Part shown: in pieces, positions 7,284-16,060 of the stretch
Layout of the letters: each line of letters starts with the position of its first letter
Position numbering within the stretch: position 1 is the first letter of the stretch
Assembly: GCA_022764465.1 (NCBI GenBank)
Contig: JALERL010000011.1
Location: 1-37,922, forward strand
Reading direction: 5' to 3'
From: Lachnospiraceae bacterium
Lineage (GTDB): Bacteria > Bacillota > Clostridia > Lachnospirales > Lachnospiraceae
DNA length: 37,922 nt
Notes under the pieces: model-generated
The model's database searches: none
What the model saw: only the letters and a program-made list of their open reading frames with translations
What the model was told of the DNA's origin: nothing
Made by a program: the position numbers and the translations under genes

Positions 7284-8831
7284 ATGAACATACTAGATAA
7301 GATCCACGAGACAGCAGTCAGTAAATCGGAGCGTATGGCAATAAAGAGTGAGCAGGAATCGCTTACCTATGGTGAATTAGATGCGGCATCCGACCGCCTT
7401 GCAGTATGGATGAAGCAGAACGACCCGGAGGGAACGACACCGGTTATCGTATACGGACATAAGAATCCATATATGATTGTCTGTTTCCTTGCCTGTGTAA
7501 AAGCAGGAAGGGCATATTGTCCGCAGGATATTTCGATTCCGGAGAGCCGTGTCAGGGATACGATCGAAAGCGTGCATCCAAGCCTGATTTTTGCGGTAGA
7601 GGGTGAGGTCAGTGTCGTTGCTTCTGAACATGCGGGAAGAATTGTGACATTACATAAGATCCGTGAAATCGTTCAGACAGAGAACGGATCCTATGACAGA
7701 AGCTGGCAGGTATCACCGGAAGATGTTTTCTATATTATATTTACATCGGGAAGTACCGGAAAACCAAAGGGCGTTCAGATCACGACGGATTGTCTGAATC
7801 ATTATCTGGACTGGTCGGTAAATTTAGGCAGTACAAGTAAGGAAAAAGAAGGGGCACATTTTATGAATCAGGCACCGTTTTCCTTCGATCTGTCTGTTAT
7901 GGATCTGTATACTTCGCTTGCCAGTGGAGGAACACTTTATACCATGACAAAGGAAATGCAGGGGGATTATGCGAAGATGTTTGCATTTTTCGCAGAAAGC
8001 GGACTTCATATATGGGTATCAACACCGTCCTTTGCAGATATGTGTCTGTCGGATAAGAAGTTTTCGAAGGAACTGTTACCGGAACTTCGTGTATTCTTAT
8101 TTTGTGGAGAGGTGCTTACCACGGCAACGGCAGAGAACTTAAGGGCACGTTTCCCGGATGCAAAGATCATCAATACCTATGGACCGACAGAGTCGACCGT
8201 TGCGGTATCGGATGTCGAGATCACAGATGGACTATTGGCAGATACCGTGGCAGGAGGAAAGTCACTTCCGGTCGGAAGCGCGAAGCCGGGCACATGGTTA
8301 GAGATCTGGGATGAAAACGGAAACAGCGTAGCGGAAGGAACACAGGGAGAGATCGTCATTATCGGTGATACCGTAAGTGTGGGATATTACGGAAGAGAGG
8401 ATCTTACGAAGAAGTCTTTTCTGACCTGTGAGCGGGGAGGAAAAAACTGGAGAGCATACAAGACCGGGGATGCCGGTTATCTGATCGATGGCCAGCTCTA
8501 TTATAATGGAAGGATTGATCTTCAGGTGAAGCTGCATGGCTACCGGATCGAGATCGAGGATATTGAGAATAATATGGTCAGACTTCCGCAGATCGACCAT
8601 GCGGTGGTGATCCCGAACGTAAAGGAAGGAAAGGTATACAGCCTGACCGCTTTTGTGACCGGAACAAAGGGAGGACAGTCCGATCACGAATTTGCAAAGG
8701 GGATCAAAGAGGGATTAAAACAGTTTTTGCCTTCTTATATGATACCGAAAAAAGTGCGTTATCTGGATACCATTCCAATGAACAACCATGGTAAGGCAGA
8801 CAGGAAGTATCTGGGAGGACTGGTATCATGA
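7284..8831 (+). CDS. dltA: D-alanine--carrier protein ligase DltA
   Basis: The 515-residue cytoplasmic adenylating enzyme activates D-alanine with ATP and loads it onto the phosphopantetheine arm of DltC for teichoic acid D-alanylation. Core motifs are in order: FTSGSTGKPKGVQIT (phosphate-binding loop, about residue 155), NTYGPTEST (about 295), KTGDAGYLIDGQLYYNGR (about 395) and the C-terminal lysine loop NNHGKADRKYLGG. Length matches the family. The start ATG is preceded by AGAAGATGAA. It is the first gene of dltABCD(X) and its stop overlaps the dltB start as ATGA. The outcome of the operon is lower negative wall charge and resistance to cationic peptides. Confidence 0.95.
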   Translation: MNILDKIHETAVSKSERMAIKSEQESLTYGELDAASDRLAVWMKQNDPEGTTPVIVYGHKNPYMIVCFLACVKAGRAYCPQDISIPESRVRDTIESVHPSLIFAVEGEVSVVASEHAGRIVTLHKIREIVQTENGSYDRSWQVSPEDVFYIIFTSGSTGKPKGVQITTDCLNHYLDWSVNLGSTSKEKEGAHFMNQAPFSFDLSVMDLYTSLASGGTLYTMTKEMQGDYAKMFAFFAESGLHIWVSTPSFADMCLSDKKFSKELLPELRVFLFCGEVLTTATAENLRARFPDAKIINTYGPTESTVAVSDVEITDGLLADTVAGGKSLPVGSAKPGTWLEIWDENGNSVAEGTQGEIVIIGDTVSVGYYGREDLTKKSFLTCERGGKNWRAYKTGDAGYLIDGQLYYNGRIDLQVKLHGYRIEIEDIENNMVRLPQIDHAVVIPNVKEGKVYSLTAFVTGTKGGQSDHEFAKGIKEGLKQFLPSYMIPKKVRYLDTIPMNNHGKADRKYLGGLVS

Positions 8832-9982
8832 GTTTTTTTAGCGGCACGCCATTTTTTGTGCTACTGACCGGAATTGTACTTACTGCACTGGTGATCGGCT
8901 GTATGGAGCGCTCCCTGCGGTGGCTGGATCTGCTGGCATCTGTCGGTGTTGTAGTGGTGATCTTAAGCAAGACACCGGAGACACTGATCTATTTTGTCAT
9001 ATACTTTGCCCTGGAACTGCTGTTGGTGCAGCTCTATGCAAGGATACGGCAGATCCATGGAAGAAGTGCATGGAGGTACCGGCTGTTTGTACTGCTTAGT
9101 ATTCTGCCGCTGGTCTTATGTAAGCTCTGTGAAACAAAGCCGCTTGCAGAGATGAACTGGTTTGGCTTTACCGGGATCTCTTACCTGACTTTCCGGGTGG
9201 TACAGATCATCATAGAGATGTATGATGGTGTCATTACCGAGGTCGGAGTGCTTGATTTTGCAGGATTTTTACTGTTCTTTCCGACCTTCAGCTGCGGACC
9301 GATCGATCGGAGCAGGCGGTTTACGGAGGATTTCCATAAGGTCTATCAGAGGGCAGAGTATCTGGAACTGTTTGGACGGGGATTAGAAAAGTTCATGCTC
9401 GGTCTGGCATATAAGATGGTTCTTGCGGATCTGTTTTATAAGCTGTTACAGAAGCTGACACTTCCGACTGTTCCTATGATGGCAGGGTATGCGTATGTAT
9501 ATGGATTTTATATGTTCTTCGATTTTGCCGGATACAGCCTGATGGCAATCGGAACCGGTTATATGCTTGGAATCTGTGTGCCGGAGAACTTTAACAGGCC
9601 ATTCCTTGCGACAGATATGAAGGACTTCTGGGCGAGATGGCATATTTCGTTATCGGAGTGGTTTCGGGACTTTGTCTTTTCGCGGTTTGTCATGCTCTCG
9701 ATGAAGCATAAATGGTTTAAGACAAGGCTTAGCGGGGCATCCGTGGGCTTTTTGGTCAATATGCTTGTCATGGGCTTCTGGCATGGACTGACATGGCATT
9801 ACATATTATATGGTCTTTATCATGGCGTACTGCTTGCGGGTACGGAGATCTATCAGAAGAAGTCGAAGTTCTATAAGCGGAATAAGAAAAAGAGATGGTA
9901 CCGGATCGCATCCTGGGCAGTCACGATCAATCTGGTGATGCTTGGATTTTTGATCTTTTCGGGACATCTGATCGCAGTTTAA
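8828..9982 (+). CDS. dltB: D-alanyl transfer membrane protein DltB (MBOAT family)
   Basis: This 384-residue multi-pass membrane protein has MBOAT hallmarks: an FLLFFPTFSCGPIDRSRRF segment, NFNRPFLATDMKDFWARWHISLS split by a loop, and the conserved histidine in FWHGLTWHYILYGLYHG. MBOAT proteins carry acyl groups across or at the membrane; DltB takes D-alanine from DltC for delivery to teichoic acid outside. It overlaps dltA by 4 bases and is followed 70 bases later by dltC. Confidence 0.95.
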   Translation: MSFFSGTPFFVLLTGIVLTALVIGCMERSLRWLDLLASVGVVVVILSKTPETLIYFVIYFALELLLVQLYARIRQIHGRSAWRYRLFVLLSILPLVLCKLCETKPLAEMNWFGFTGISYLTFRVVQIIIEMYDGVITEVGVLDFAGFLLFFPTFSCGPIDRSRRFTEDFHKVYQRAEYLELFGRGLEKFMLGLAYKMVLADLFYKLLQKLTLPTVPMMAGYAYVYGFYMFFDFAGYSLMAIGTGYMLGICVPENFNRPFLATDMKDFWARWHISLSEWFRDFVFSRFVMLSMKHKWFKTRLSGASVGFLVNMLVMGFWHGLTWHYILYGLYHGVLLAGTEIYQKKSKFYKRNKKKRWYRIASWAVTINLVMLGFLIFSGHLIAV

Positions 9983-10052
9983 AGGGAATCAGATATGGGT
10001 TATGAGAATGATTAGCAGAAAATAGAAAACGTGAAAGAAAGAGGAAGAGAAA

Positions 10053-10283
10053 ATGGAAGAAAAGCTGTTAGATATTTTAGAGGAAGTCTGTGAGGATGAT
10101 GTAGTAAGAGAAGACATGGATATGGATCTGTTCGAAGAGGATCTTTTGGATTCCCTCGGCTTTGCAGAACTGTTAGTGAAGATCGAGCAGGAGCTTGGGA
10201 TCGTGATCGCACCATCTGAGGTGACAAGAGATGATATGAACACACCGGCAAAGATAATTGCACTGGTAAAAAGCCGCGCATAG
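10053..10283 (+). CDS. dltC: D-alanyl carrier protein DltC
   Basis: This 76-residue acidic acyl-carrier protein has the phosphopantetheine attachment motif DSLGF (residues 33-37, serine 34), which fits the DltC family. The prosthetic group carries D-alanine from DltA to DltB. The start ATG follows AGAGGAAGAG. It is embedded in the operon 9 bases before dltD. Confidence 0.93.
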   Translation: MEEKLLDILEEVCEDDVVREDMDMDLFEEDLLDSLGFAELLVKIEQELGIVIAPSEVTRDDMNTPAKIIALVKSRA

Positions 10284-10292
10284 AGGTGAAGC

Positions 10293-11471
10293 ATGAAGAG
10301 TATCAAAGCATTTCTCGCGGCACTCGTGCTGTTTGGAGTGACCGTTGTGTGTATGCATGTCTATGTCAATACACATCTGCCATCCTACAATCTGCGGTAT
10401 GGTACGTGGGTCGAACAGGCAAAGTTTAACAGTAATGAGGGCTTAAGGAAGCTGATGCAGGAAAAAGACAGCCTGCTGATCCTTGGCTCTTCGGAATTAA
10501 AGCATGGTCAAAAGAGTGGGTTTCACGCAGATACGATCTTTCAGGATGCAGATATGAAGCCGGTATTTGTCGGACAGGCAGGCTATCAGAGTCTGATCGC
10601 TGCGATCACCGCAGGTTCGATGCCGGAGGAATTATCCGGGAAAAAGGTAGTGCTTCTTGTATCACCGCAGTGGTATAAGAAAAAGGGCGTGACAGCATCC
10701 GCCTTTGGCAATTCGTTTTCGGAGAGTAATTTTATCAGTTTTTTAAAGAATCCGTATATCTCGGATAAGACAAAACAGTATGTGATAAAGCGTGTCAAAA
10801 AGCTGACAAAAAATCAGGAGCTGATGCATCAGCGGATCATACAGGATGTGGACTGGTATATGGGGGAAAAACTGACAGCGGATCAGATCCTGCGTAAGGA
10901 TCTGCATACTGGTCTGATCCGTGAAAAGTCAAAAACAAGACTTCTTGCAAAGATGACACTTGCCGGTATCCCAGGACAGGAGGAAACCGGCAAGGAGTTA
11001 AGCATTGACCCATTAGAGTGGGGAAAACTCTGGGCAAAGGCAGAAAAGAAGGGAGAAAAATACGCCGGTCATAACCCATATGGCATGTATGATGCGGTCT
11101 ATAAGAAGAAGTATCAGTCATTGGCAGAAGAGGGACAGATCCGAAAGCCGGACTATAAGGCGGATTCAGCCGAAGCGAAAGATCTTACCTGCTTTTTGAA
11201 GATCTGTAAGCAGCAGAAGATACAGCCACTTGTTGTGATGCTTCCATTTAATGGCTGCTGGTATGATGAGACAGGGTACGATAGCACAAAGCGTCAGGCT
11301 ATCTATGATAAGACAAAAGCAGTTGCAGAAAAATACGGTGCATCCTATCTGGATCTTTCGGATGAAGAGTATGCACCATACAGCTTCGAGGATGGTTCGC
11401 ATCCCGGCTTGAAAGGACTGGTGAACATCAATGAAAAGATTTATGAGTTTTATCACGAAAGTGAAAAATAA
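10293..11471 (+). CDS. dltD: Teichoic acid D-alanylation protein DltD
   Basis: This 392-residue protein has one N-terminal membrane anchor (residues 5-24) and an extracellular SGNH-like hydrolase domain. The serine block is LGSSELK (residues 64-70), and the C-terminal DGSHPG supplies the Asp/His. DltD is thought to complete D-Ala transfer to teichoic acid on the outer face of the membrane. Its start has AGAGGTGA upstream. The last 41 bases overlap a short frame encoding DltX. Confidence 0.94.
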   Translation: MKSIKAFLAALVLFGVTVVCMHVYVNTHLPSYNLRYGTWVEQAKFNSNEGLRKLMQEKDSLLILGSSELKHGQKSGFHADTIFQDADMKPVFVGQAGYQSLIAAITAGSMPEELSGKKVVLLVSPQWYKKKGVTASAFGNSFSESNFISFLKNPYISDKTKQYVIKRVKKLTKNQELMHQRIIQDVDWYMGEKLTADQILRKDLHTGLIREKSKTRLLAKMTLAGIPGQEETGKELSIDPLEWGKLWAKAEKKGEKYAGHNPYGMYDAVYKKKYQSLAEEGQIRKPDYKADSAEAKDLTCFLKICKQQKIQPLVVMLPFNGCWYDETGYDSTKRQAIYDKTKAVAEKYGASYLDLSDEEYAPYSFEDGSHPGLKGLVNINEKIYEFYHESEK

Positions 11472-11592
11472 GGAACGGGCTGTGTTTTTCGGAAAGGTGA
11501 TCTTCTTTTATCTGATTCTGCTCGGACTCTGGTTATACTTCATGGTGACCAGGGATTCCGGTGCACCGGCCTTTATCTACGAGCAGTTTTAG
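11431..11592 (+). CDS. dltX: DltX-like small membrane protein, overlapping dltD
   Basis: The 53-residue product has a basic N-terminus (MKRFMSFITKVKNKER), one transmembrane helix (about residues 19-39, GKVIFFYLILLGLWLYFMVT) and the C-terminal end AFIYEQF. That layout and a C-terminal FIYxxF-type ending are the hallmark of DltX, the peptide needed for D-alanylation with DltB and DltD. The frame differs from dltD and starts inside it, 41 bases before the dltD stop. The ribosome site is weak (GGTGA), which fits translational coupling; an in-frame ATG at 11443 is an alternative start. Many dlt operons carry dltX before dltA, but here it is last. The motif is recalled from family knowledge rather than a search. 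Confidence 0.8.
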   Translation: MKRFMSFITKVKNKERAVFFGKVIFFYLILLGLWLYFMVTRDSGAPAFIYEQF

Positions 11593-11746
11593 CAAGATTG
11601 CTATATCAGTTTGGAATAAATAATATAACTTGTGGTTATGTATTAAAATATATCAACCTAGAAAAATCAAGGGGAATTTAACACTTTAATGTGATAAAGG
11701 AGTGGAAAGAAGAAGAAAATACGCTGCCTGGATCGAAAAAGGAGTA

Positions 11747-11775
11747 TTGATTTTACTTTTTTCGTGTAGTAATAT
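11747..11775 (+). promoter_or_regulatory. Candidate promoter upstream of livJ
   Basis: TTGATT (11747-11752) and TAATAT (11770-11775) are separated by exactly 17 bases. Transcription would start near 11782, just before a terminator-like hairpin. Confidence 0.45.
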
Positions 11776-11788
11776 AAGCACAAGGAAT

Positions 11789-11823
11789 AAAGGCGTTCTG
11801 GATAGGCTAAGAACGTCTTTTTT
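11789..11823 (+). terminator. Terminator or attenuator between dltX and livJ
   Basis: An 11-bp stem (AAAGGCGTTCT at 11789-11799 with AGAACGTCTTT at 11810-11820, one G-T pair) is followed by T residues. It may end the dlt transcript. If the promoter at 11747 is real, it would instead act as an attenuator at the start of the liv leader. Confidence 0.75.
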
Positions 11824-11832
11824 CAATATTAA

Positions 11833-11926
11833 GTGTGAAGAACTTCACACACGGGGTTGTGCCGGCGCGCACCTGGCACAAAGCCTGCTAGGTATCTAAT
11901 ACAAATTATGTGTGCAGAAATGAGGA
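11833..11926 (+). promoter_or_regulatory. Pseudoknot leader, copy 1 (upstream of livJ)
   Basis: Hairpin P1 is GTGTGAAG/CTTCACAC (11833-11850). After linker ACGGGG comes P2, TTGTGCC/GGCACAA (11857-11863 with 11875-11881), with an 11-base loop. Loop bases GCGCAC (11867-11872) can pair with GTGTGC (11910-11915, one G-U), which directly abuts the ribosome site AGAAATGAGGA (11916-11926). The same plan is seen at 15971-16055 and, on the other strand, at 18142-18250. Confidence 0.65.
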
Positions 11927-11933
11927 AAAAATT

Positions 11934-13085
11934 ATGAAAAAAGCAGTCAGTATTTTATTAGCAGCTGCCATGGCAGTTTCTACTCTGGCAGGATGTGGAT
12001 CATCTTCTAAGAAAGAAGACGTATTCTATATCGGTGGAATCGGACCTACAACAGGAGCAGAAGCAATTTACGGAACAGCCGTTAAAAACGGTGCACAGAT
12101 CGCAATCGATGAGATCAATGAAGCAGGTGGTATCAACGGATACAAGATCGAGTATAAGTTCGAGGATGACCAGCATGATGCAGAGAAGTCTGTAAATGCT
12201 TACAATACCTTAAAGGACTGGGGTATGCAGATCCTTATGGGAACTGTAACAACCGCTCCTTGTGTAGCTGTTGTAGATAAGACAGCAGCAGATAACCTGT
12301 TTGAGGTAACACCATCCGCATCCTCTACCGATGTTATTGCAAATGGGAATGTATTCCAGATCTGCTTTACAGACCCGAACCAGGGTACAGCATCTGCACA
12401 GTACATTGGTGAGAAAAAGTTAGCAAAGAAGGTCGCTATCATCTACGATAGTTCCGATGTTTACTCTTCCGGTATCGAAGAGAAGTTCGTTGCAGAAGCA
12501 GATAATCAGGACTTTGAAGTGGTTGCAGAAGAAGCCTTTACCGCAGATTCCAAGACGGATTTCTCTACACAGTTAAAGAAGGCACAGGATGCAGGTGCAG
12601 ACCTTGTATTCCTTCCGATCTATTACACAGAGGCTTCTATCATCTTAAAACAGGCAGATACTATGGGATATGATCCTGAGTTCTTCGGTTGTGATGGTAT
12701 GGATGGTATCCTTTCTGTAGAGAACTTTGATACATCCTTAGCAGAAGGCTTAATGTTACTGACTCCGTTCGCAGCAGATGCAACAGATGATGCAACCACA
12801 AAGTTCGTAAGTACATATAAGGATGAATACAAAGATACACCAAACCAGTTCGCGGCAGATGCATACGATGCAATCTACACGATCAAGGCAGCAGCAGAAA
12901 AGGCTGACATCAAACCGAATATGAGTGTATCTGATATCTGTGATGCATTAAAAGCAGCAATGCCGGAGATCAACGTTCAGGGTCTTACCGGTGGTGACGA
13001 AGGTCTTACATGGAGCGAGACCGGTGAAGTCAGCAAACAGCCTAAGGCAGTGAAAATCGAAAACGGTGCTTATGTAGGTATGTAA
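11934..13085 (+). CDS. livJ: Branched-chain amino acid ABC transporter, substrate-binding lipoprotein
   Basis: The 383-residue precursor has a lipoprotein signal peptide ending in the lipobox LAGC (lipidated Cys21). A type I periplasmic-binding fold of the Leu/Ile/Val family follows (IGGIGPTTGAEAIYGTAVKNG and AIDEINEAGGINGYKI). It would capture branched-chain amino acids outside the membrane for LivHM. The ATG at 11934 is chosen because TGAGGA lies seven bases upstream and the signal peptide begins there; a GTG at 11910 lies inside the pseudoknot leader. First gene of livJHMGF; a terminator after it probably sets higher expression than the permease genes. Ligand specificity cannot be read directly. 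Confidence 0.92.
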   Translation: MKKAVSILLAAAMAVSTLAGCGSSSKKEDVFYIGGIGPTTGAEAIYGTAVKNGAQIAIDEINEAGGINGYKIEYKFEDDQHDAEKSVNAYNTLKDWGMQILMGTVTTAPCVAVVDKTAADNLFEVTPSASSTDVIANGNVFQICFTDPNQGTASAQYIGEKKLAKKVAIIYDSSDVYSSGIEEKFVAEADNQDFEVVAEEAFTADSKTDFSTQLKKAQDAGADLVFLPIYYTEASIILKQADTMGYDPEFFGCDGMDGILSVENFDTSLAEGLMLLTPFAADATDDATTKFVSTYKDEYKDTPNQFAADAYDAIYTIKAAAEKADIKPNMSVSDICDALKAAMPEINVQGLTGGDEGLTWSETGEVSKQPKAVKIENGAYVGM

Positions 13086-13109
13086 TTCCAGACAAAAGTC
13101 CGGATAGGA

Positions 13110-13140
13110 GGGACTGTCCGTATGAGGGCAGTCCCATTTT
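13110..13140 (+). terminator. Partial terminator between livJ and livH
   Basis: GGGACTG (13110-13116) pairs with CAGTCCC (13129-13135), followed by ATTTTT. Leaky termination after a binding-protein gene is a common way to make more binding protein than permease. Confidence 0.75.
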
Positions 13141-13238
13141 TGAAAAGAATGCAGGTGTTTTAAATTGTATAAGAACATGATATTATATGGTTTGAAATGC
13201 TTACAGCAGAAGAATAAAAGAAAGCAAGAGGTGTTGGT

Positions 13239-14120
13239 ATGAGCTTCATATCGAATTTAATCAATGGCATCAGCCTTGGCAGCATCTATGCGATCATCGC
13301 ACTTGGTTATACGATGGTATACGGAATCGCTAAGATGTTAAACTTTGCACATGGTGATGTCATCATGATCGGATGTTACGTTGTATTTACAACAATGAGT
13401 GGAATGCAGTTTCATCCAATCGTCAGTGTGATCCTGTCGGTGGTTGTCTGTACAGTTCTCGGTGTTGTAATCGAAAAAGTGGCATACAAGCCATTAAGAA
13501 AGGCTTCTCCACTGGCAGTTTTAATTACCGCAATCGGTGTCAGCTATCTGCTTCAGAACGTGGCATTACTTATTTTTGGTGCAGATACGAAGTCCTTTAC
13601 ATCTGTTGTAACACTGCCATCCTTAAAGTTAGCAGGTGGATCGCTTGTTATCTCAAGTGTAACCTTAGTTACCGTTGTGGCATGTATCGTGATCATGATC
13701 GGACTGATGCTCTTTATCAAAAAGACAAAAGCCGGTCAGGCAATGCTTGCAGTATCCGAGGATAAGGATGCAGCACAGCTTATGGGTGTCAATGTAAACG
13801 GAACAATTTCCCTGACTTTTGCAATCGGTTCCGGCCTTGCAGCCATCGCAGGTGTTCTGCTTTGTTCTGCATATCCGACCTTAACACCATACACCGGAGC
13901 AATGCCGGGTATCAAGGCATTTACCGCAGCCGTATTTGGCGGTATCGGATCGATTCCGGGTGCATTTGTCGGAGGAATCTTACTTGGTATCATCGAGATC
14001 TTCGGAAGAGCGTATATCTCCTCACAGTTATCCGATGCAATCGTTTTTGCGGTACTTATCATTGTATTGCTTGTTAAGCCTACTGGAATTCTCGGTAAGC
14101 AGATCCATGAGAAAGTGTAG
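13239..14120 (+). CDS. livH: Branched-chain amino acid ABC transporter permease LivH
   Basis: The 293-residue inner-membrane permease has about eight helices. It shows LivH family landmarks: GSIYAIIALGYTMVYGIAKMLNFAHGD near the N-terminus and the ATPase-coupling region after MLAVSEDKDAAQLMGVNV. It pairs with LivM to form the channel and with LivG/LivF for energy. The start ATG has AAGAGGTG upstream. It lies between livJ and livM, 8 bases before livM. Confidence 0.94.
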   Translation: MSFISNLINGISLGSIYAIIALGYTMVYGIAKMLNFAHGDVIMIGCYVVFTTMSGMQFHPIVSVILSVVVCTVLGVVIEKVAYKPLRKASPLAVLITAIGVSYLLQNVALLIFGADTKSFTSVVTLPSLKLAGGSLVISSVTLVTVVACIVIMIGLMLFIKKTKAGQAMLAVSEDKDAAQLMGVNVNGTISLTFAIGSGLAAIAGVLLCSAYPTLTPYTGAMPGIKAFTAAVFGGIGSIPGAFVGGILLGIIEIFGRAYISSQLSDAIVFAVLIIVLLVKPTGILGKQIHEKV

Positions 14121-14128
14121 GTGGGAAG

Positions 14129-15211
14129 ATGAAGAAGATGTTTGATTTTAAAAATATGAAAAAAGGTACAAAGGATCAGCTGATAACATATGCAATGGTG
14201 ATTGTTGTTTTCGTGATTGTCCAGATCTTAGCATCGACCGGAATCATGTCGAGTCTGATGCAGGGACTGCTGGTTCCGCTTTGTACATATTCGATTGTAG
14301 CGATCGGATTAAACCTCTGTGTAGGTTATCTGGGTGAGTTAAGCCTTGGCCATGCAGGCTTTATGTGTGTCGGAGCTTTCTCAAGTGCATTTTTTTCCAA
14401 GTGTATGATGACAACAGGAATGAATGAGAACTTAAGATTTTTCCTGGCACTGATCCTTGGAACGGTTGTTGCAGCGTTCTTTGGATTTTTGATCGGTATC
14501 CCGGTGCTTCGTCTGCGCGGCGATTATCTTGCAATCGTAACACTGGCATTTGGTGAGATCATCAAGAATGTCATCAATGTGCTGTATATCGGAAGAGATG
14601 CAGACGGATTCCATTTTTCCATGAAGGATACCGCATCCTTACATATAGCTGATGATGGAGAGGTTATTATCAATGGTGCTAAAGGTATCACCGGAACCCC
14701 GCATCAGTCAACCTTTTTTATTGGTGTTGTGTTGATACTGATCAGTTTATTCGTTGTTTATAATCTGGTTAATTCCAGAAGCGGCCGTGCGATCATGGCA
14801 ATCCGTGATAACCGTATTGCGGCAGAATCTGTCGGAATCAACATCACGAAGTTCAAGCTGATGGCGTTTACGATTTCTGCAGCTATCGCAGGAGCAGGCG
14901 GTGTGTTATATGCACATAACCTTTCTACCTTAAATGCCCTGCCGGCAAACTTCGGTTACAATATGTCTATTATGATCCTGGTATTCGTCGTACTTGGTGG
15001 AATGGGAAGCTTCCGTGGCTCCATTATCTCAGCCGTTATCTTAACGATGCTGCCGGAGGTATTACGTGGCTTATCCGATTATCGTATGTTGATCTATGCA
15101 ATTGTTCTGATCGCAATGATGTTATTCAACTGGGCACCAAAGGCGATCGAATGGAGACAGCGTCATTCCCTTAAGGGATTATTTGCAAAAAAGACAAAGG
15201 AGGTACAGTAA
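14129..15211 (+). CDS. livM: Branched-chain amino acid ABC transporter permease LivM
   Basis: This 360-residue permease has an N-terminal cytoplasmic stretch (about 20 residues), many membrane segments and the LivM signature GYLGELSLGHAGFMCVGA. The coupling loop is GRAIMAIRDNRIAAESVGIN. It forms the heteromeric channel with LivH. The start ATG follows GGTGGG. The livG ribosome site lies in the last codons of this gene. Confidence 0.94.
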   Translation: MKKMFDFKNMKKGTKDQLITYAMVIVVFVIVQILASTGIMSSLMQGLLVPLCTYSIVAIGLNLCVGYLGELSLGHAGFMCVGAFSSAFFSKCMMTTGMNENLRFFLALILGTVVAAFFGFLIGIPVLRLRGDYLAIVTLAFGEIIKNVINVLYIGRDADGFHFSMKDTASLHIADDGEVIINGAKGITGTPHQSTFFIGVVLILISLFVVYNLVNSRSGRAIMAIRDNRIAAESVGINITKFKLMAFTISAAIAGAGGVLYAHNLSTLNALPANFGYNMSIMILVFVVLGGMGSFRGSIISAVILTMLPEVLRGLSDYRMLIYAIVLIAMMLFNWAPKAIEWRQRHSLKGLFAKKTKEVQ

Positions 15212-15212
15212 A

Positions 15213-15971
15213 ATGGCATTACTTGAAGTAAAGAATCTGGGTATCTCTTTTGGTGGCCTGCGCGCCGTAGATGACTTCCATATCTCGATCGAGAAGGGAG
15301 AACTGTACGGACTGATCGGACCAAACGGAGCAGGTAAGACAACGGTATTTAACATGCTGACCGGTGTATATAAGCCGGACGATGGTGTGATCGAATTAGA
15401 TGGTAAGAATATTGCAGGCCAGAAGACGATTGAGATCAACAAGGAAGGAATTGCAAGAACCTTCCAGAACATCCGTCTGTTTAAGGATCAGAGTGTACTT
15501 GATAACGTAAAGATCGGACTGCACAATGAGATGACTTATTCTACACTTGCAGGAATTCTCCGTCTTCCGAAGTTCCGCAAAGTAGAAAAGGAAATGGACG
15601 AAAAGGCGTTAGATCTGTTACGTGTGTTCCATTTAGATGATAAGAAGGACTTTTTAGCATCGAATCTTCCATACGGAGATCAGCGTAAGCTTGAGATCGC
15701 ACGTGCACTTGCAACGAATCCGAAGCTGCTTTTATTAGATGAGCCGGCAGCCGGAATGAACCCGAATGAGACAAAGGAACTGATGGAAACGATCCGCTTT
15801 GTCCGGGATGAATTTGATATGACAATTCTTTTGATCGAACATGATATGAAGCTGGTTTCCGGTATCTGTGAGGAACTGACGGTATTAAACTTTGGTCAGG
15901 TGCTTGCACAGGGCAAGACAAGAGATGTATTAAATGATCCACAGGTAATCAAGGCATATCTTGGAGAGTAG
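15213..15971 (+). CDS. livG: Branched-chain amino acid ABC transporter ATPase LivG
   Basis: This 252-residue ATP-binding subunit has Walker A GPNGAGKTT (residues 36-44), the LivG-type signature LPYGDQRKLEIARAL and Walker B LLLLDEPAAGMNPNE. It powers transport together with LivF. The ATG at 15213 is preceded by AAAGGAGGT; an upstream in-frame ATG at 15183 overlaps livM and is rejected. The last base of its stop codon is also the first base of hairpin P1 of the second pseudoknot leader. Confidence 0.95.
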   Translation: MALLEVKNLGISFGGLRAVDDFHISIEKGELYGLIGPNGAGKTTVFNMLTGVYKPDDGVIELDGKNIAGQKTIEINKEGIARTFQNIRLFKDQSVLDNVKIGLHNEMTYSTLAGILRLPKFRKVEKEMDEKALDLLRVFHLDDKKDFLASNLPYGDQRKLEIARALATNPKLLLLDEPAAGMNPNETKELMETIRFVRDEFDMTILLIEHDMKLVSGICEELTVLNFGQVLAQGKTRDVLNDPQVIKAYLGE

Positions 15972-16055
15972 TGTAAAGTAAGTTTTTACATGCGGGATTT
16001 GTGTCCGCGCACACCTGACACAAACCGGACAGAATGAAGTGTGCAGAAATGAGGA
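15971..16055 (+). promoter_or_regulatory. Pseudoknot leader, copy 2 (inside the operon, upstream of livF)
   Basis: P1 (GTGTAAA/TTTACAT, 15971-15991) starts on the last base of the livG stop codon. P2 is a perfect 8-bp stem TTTGTGTC/GACACAAA (15998-16005 with 16017-16024). Loop bases GCACAC (16009-16014) are perfectly complementary to GTGTGC (16039-16044), immediately before AGAAATGAGGA (16045-16055). Its position inside an operon argues for translational rather than transcriptional control. Confidence 0.7.
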
Positions 16056-16060
16056 TTAAC

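Noticed and set aside
11702-11899. 65-codon forward frame between dltX and livJ
   Set aside because: It has no natural ribosome site, crosses a promoter, a terminator hairpin and the pseudoknot leader, and the product looks like random sequence.
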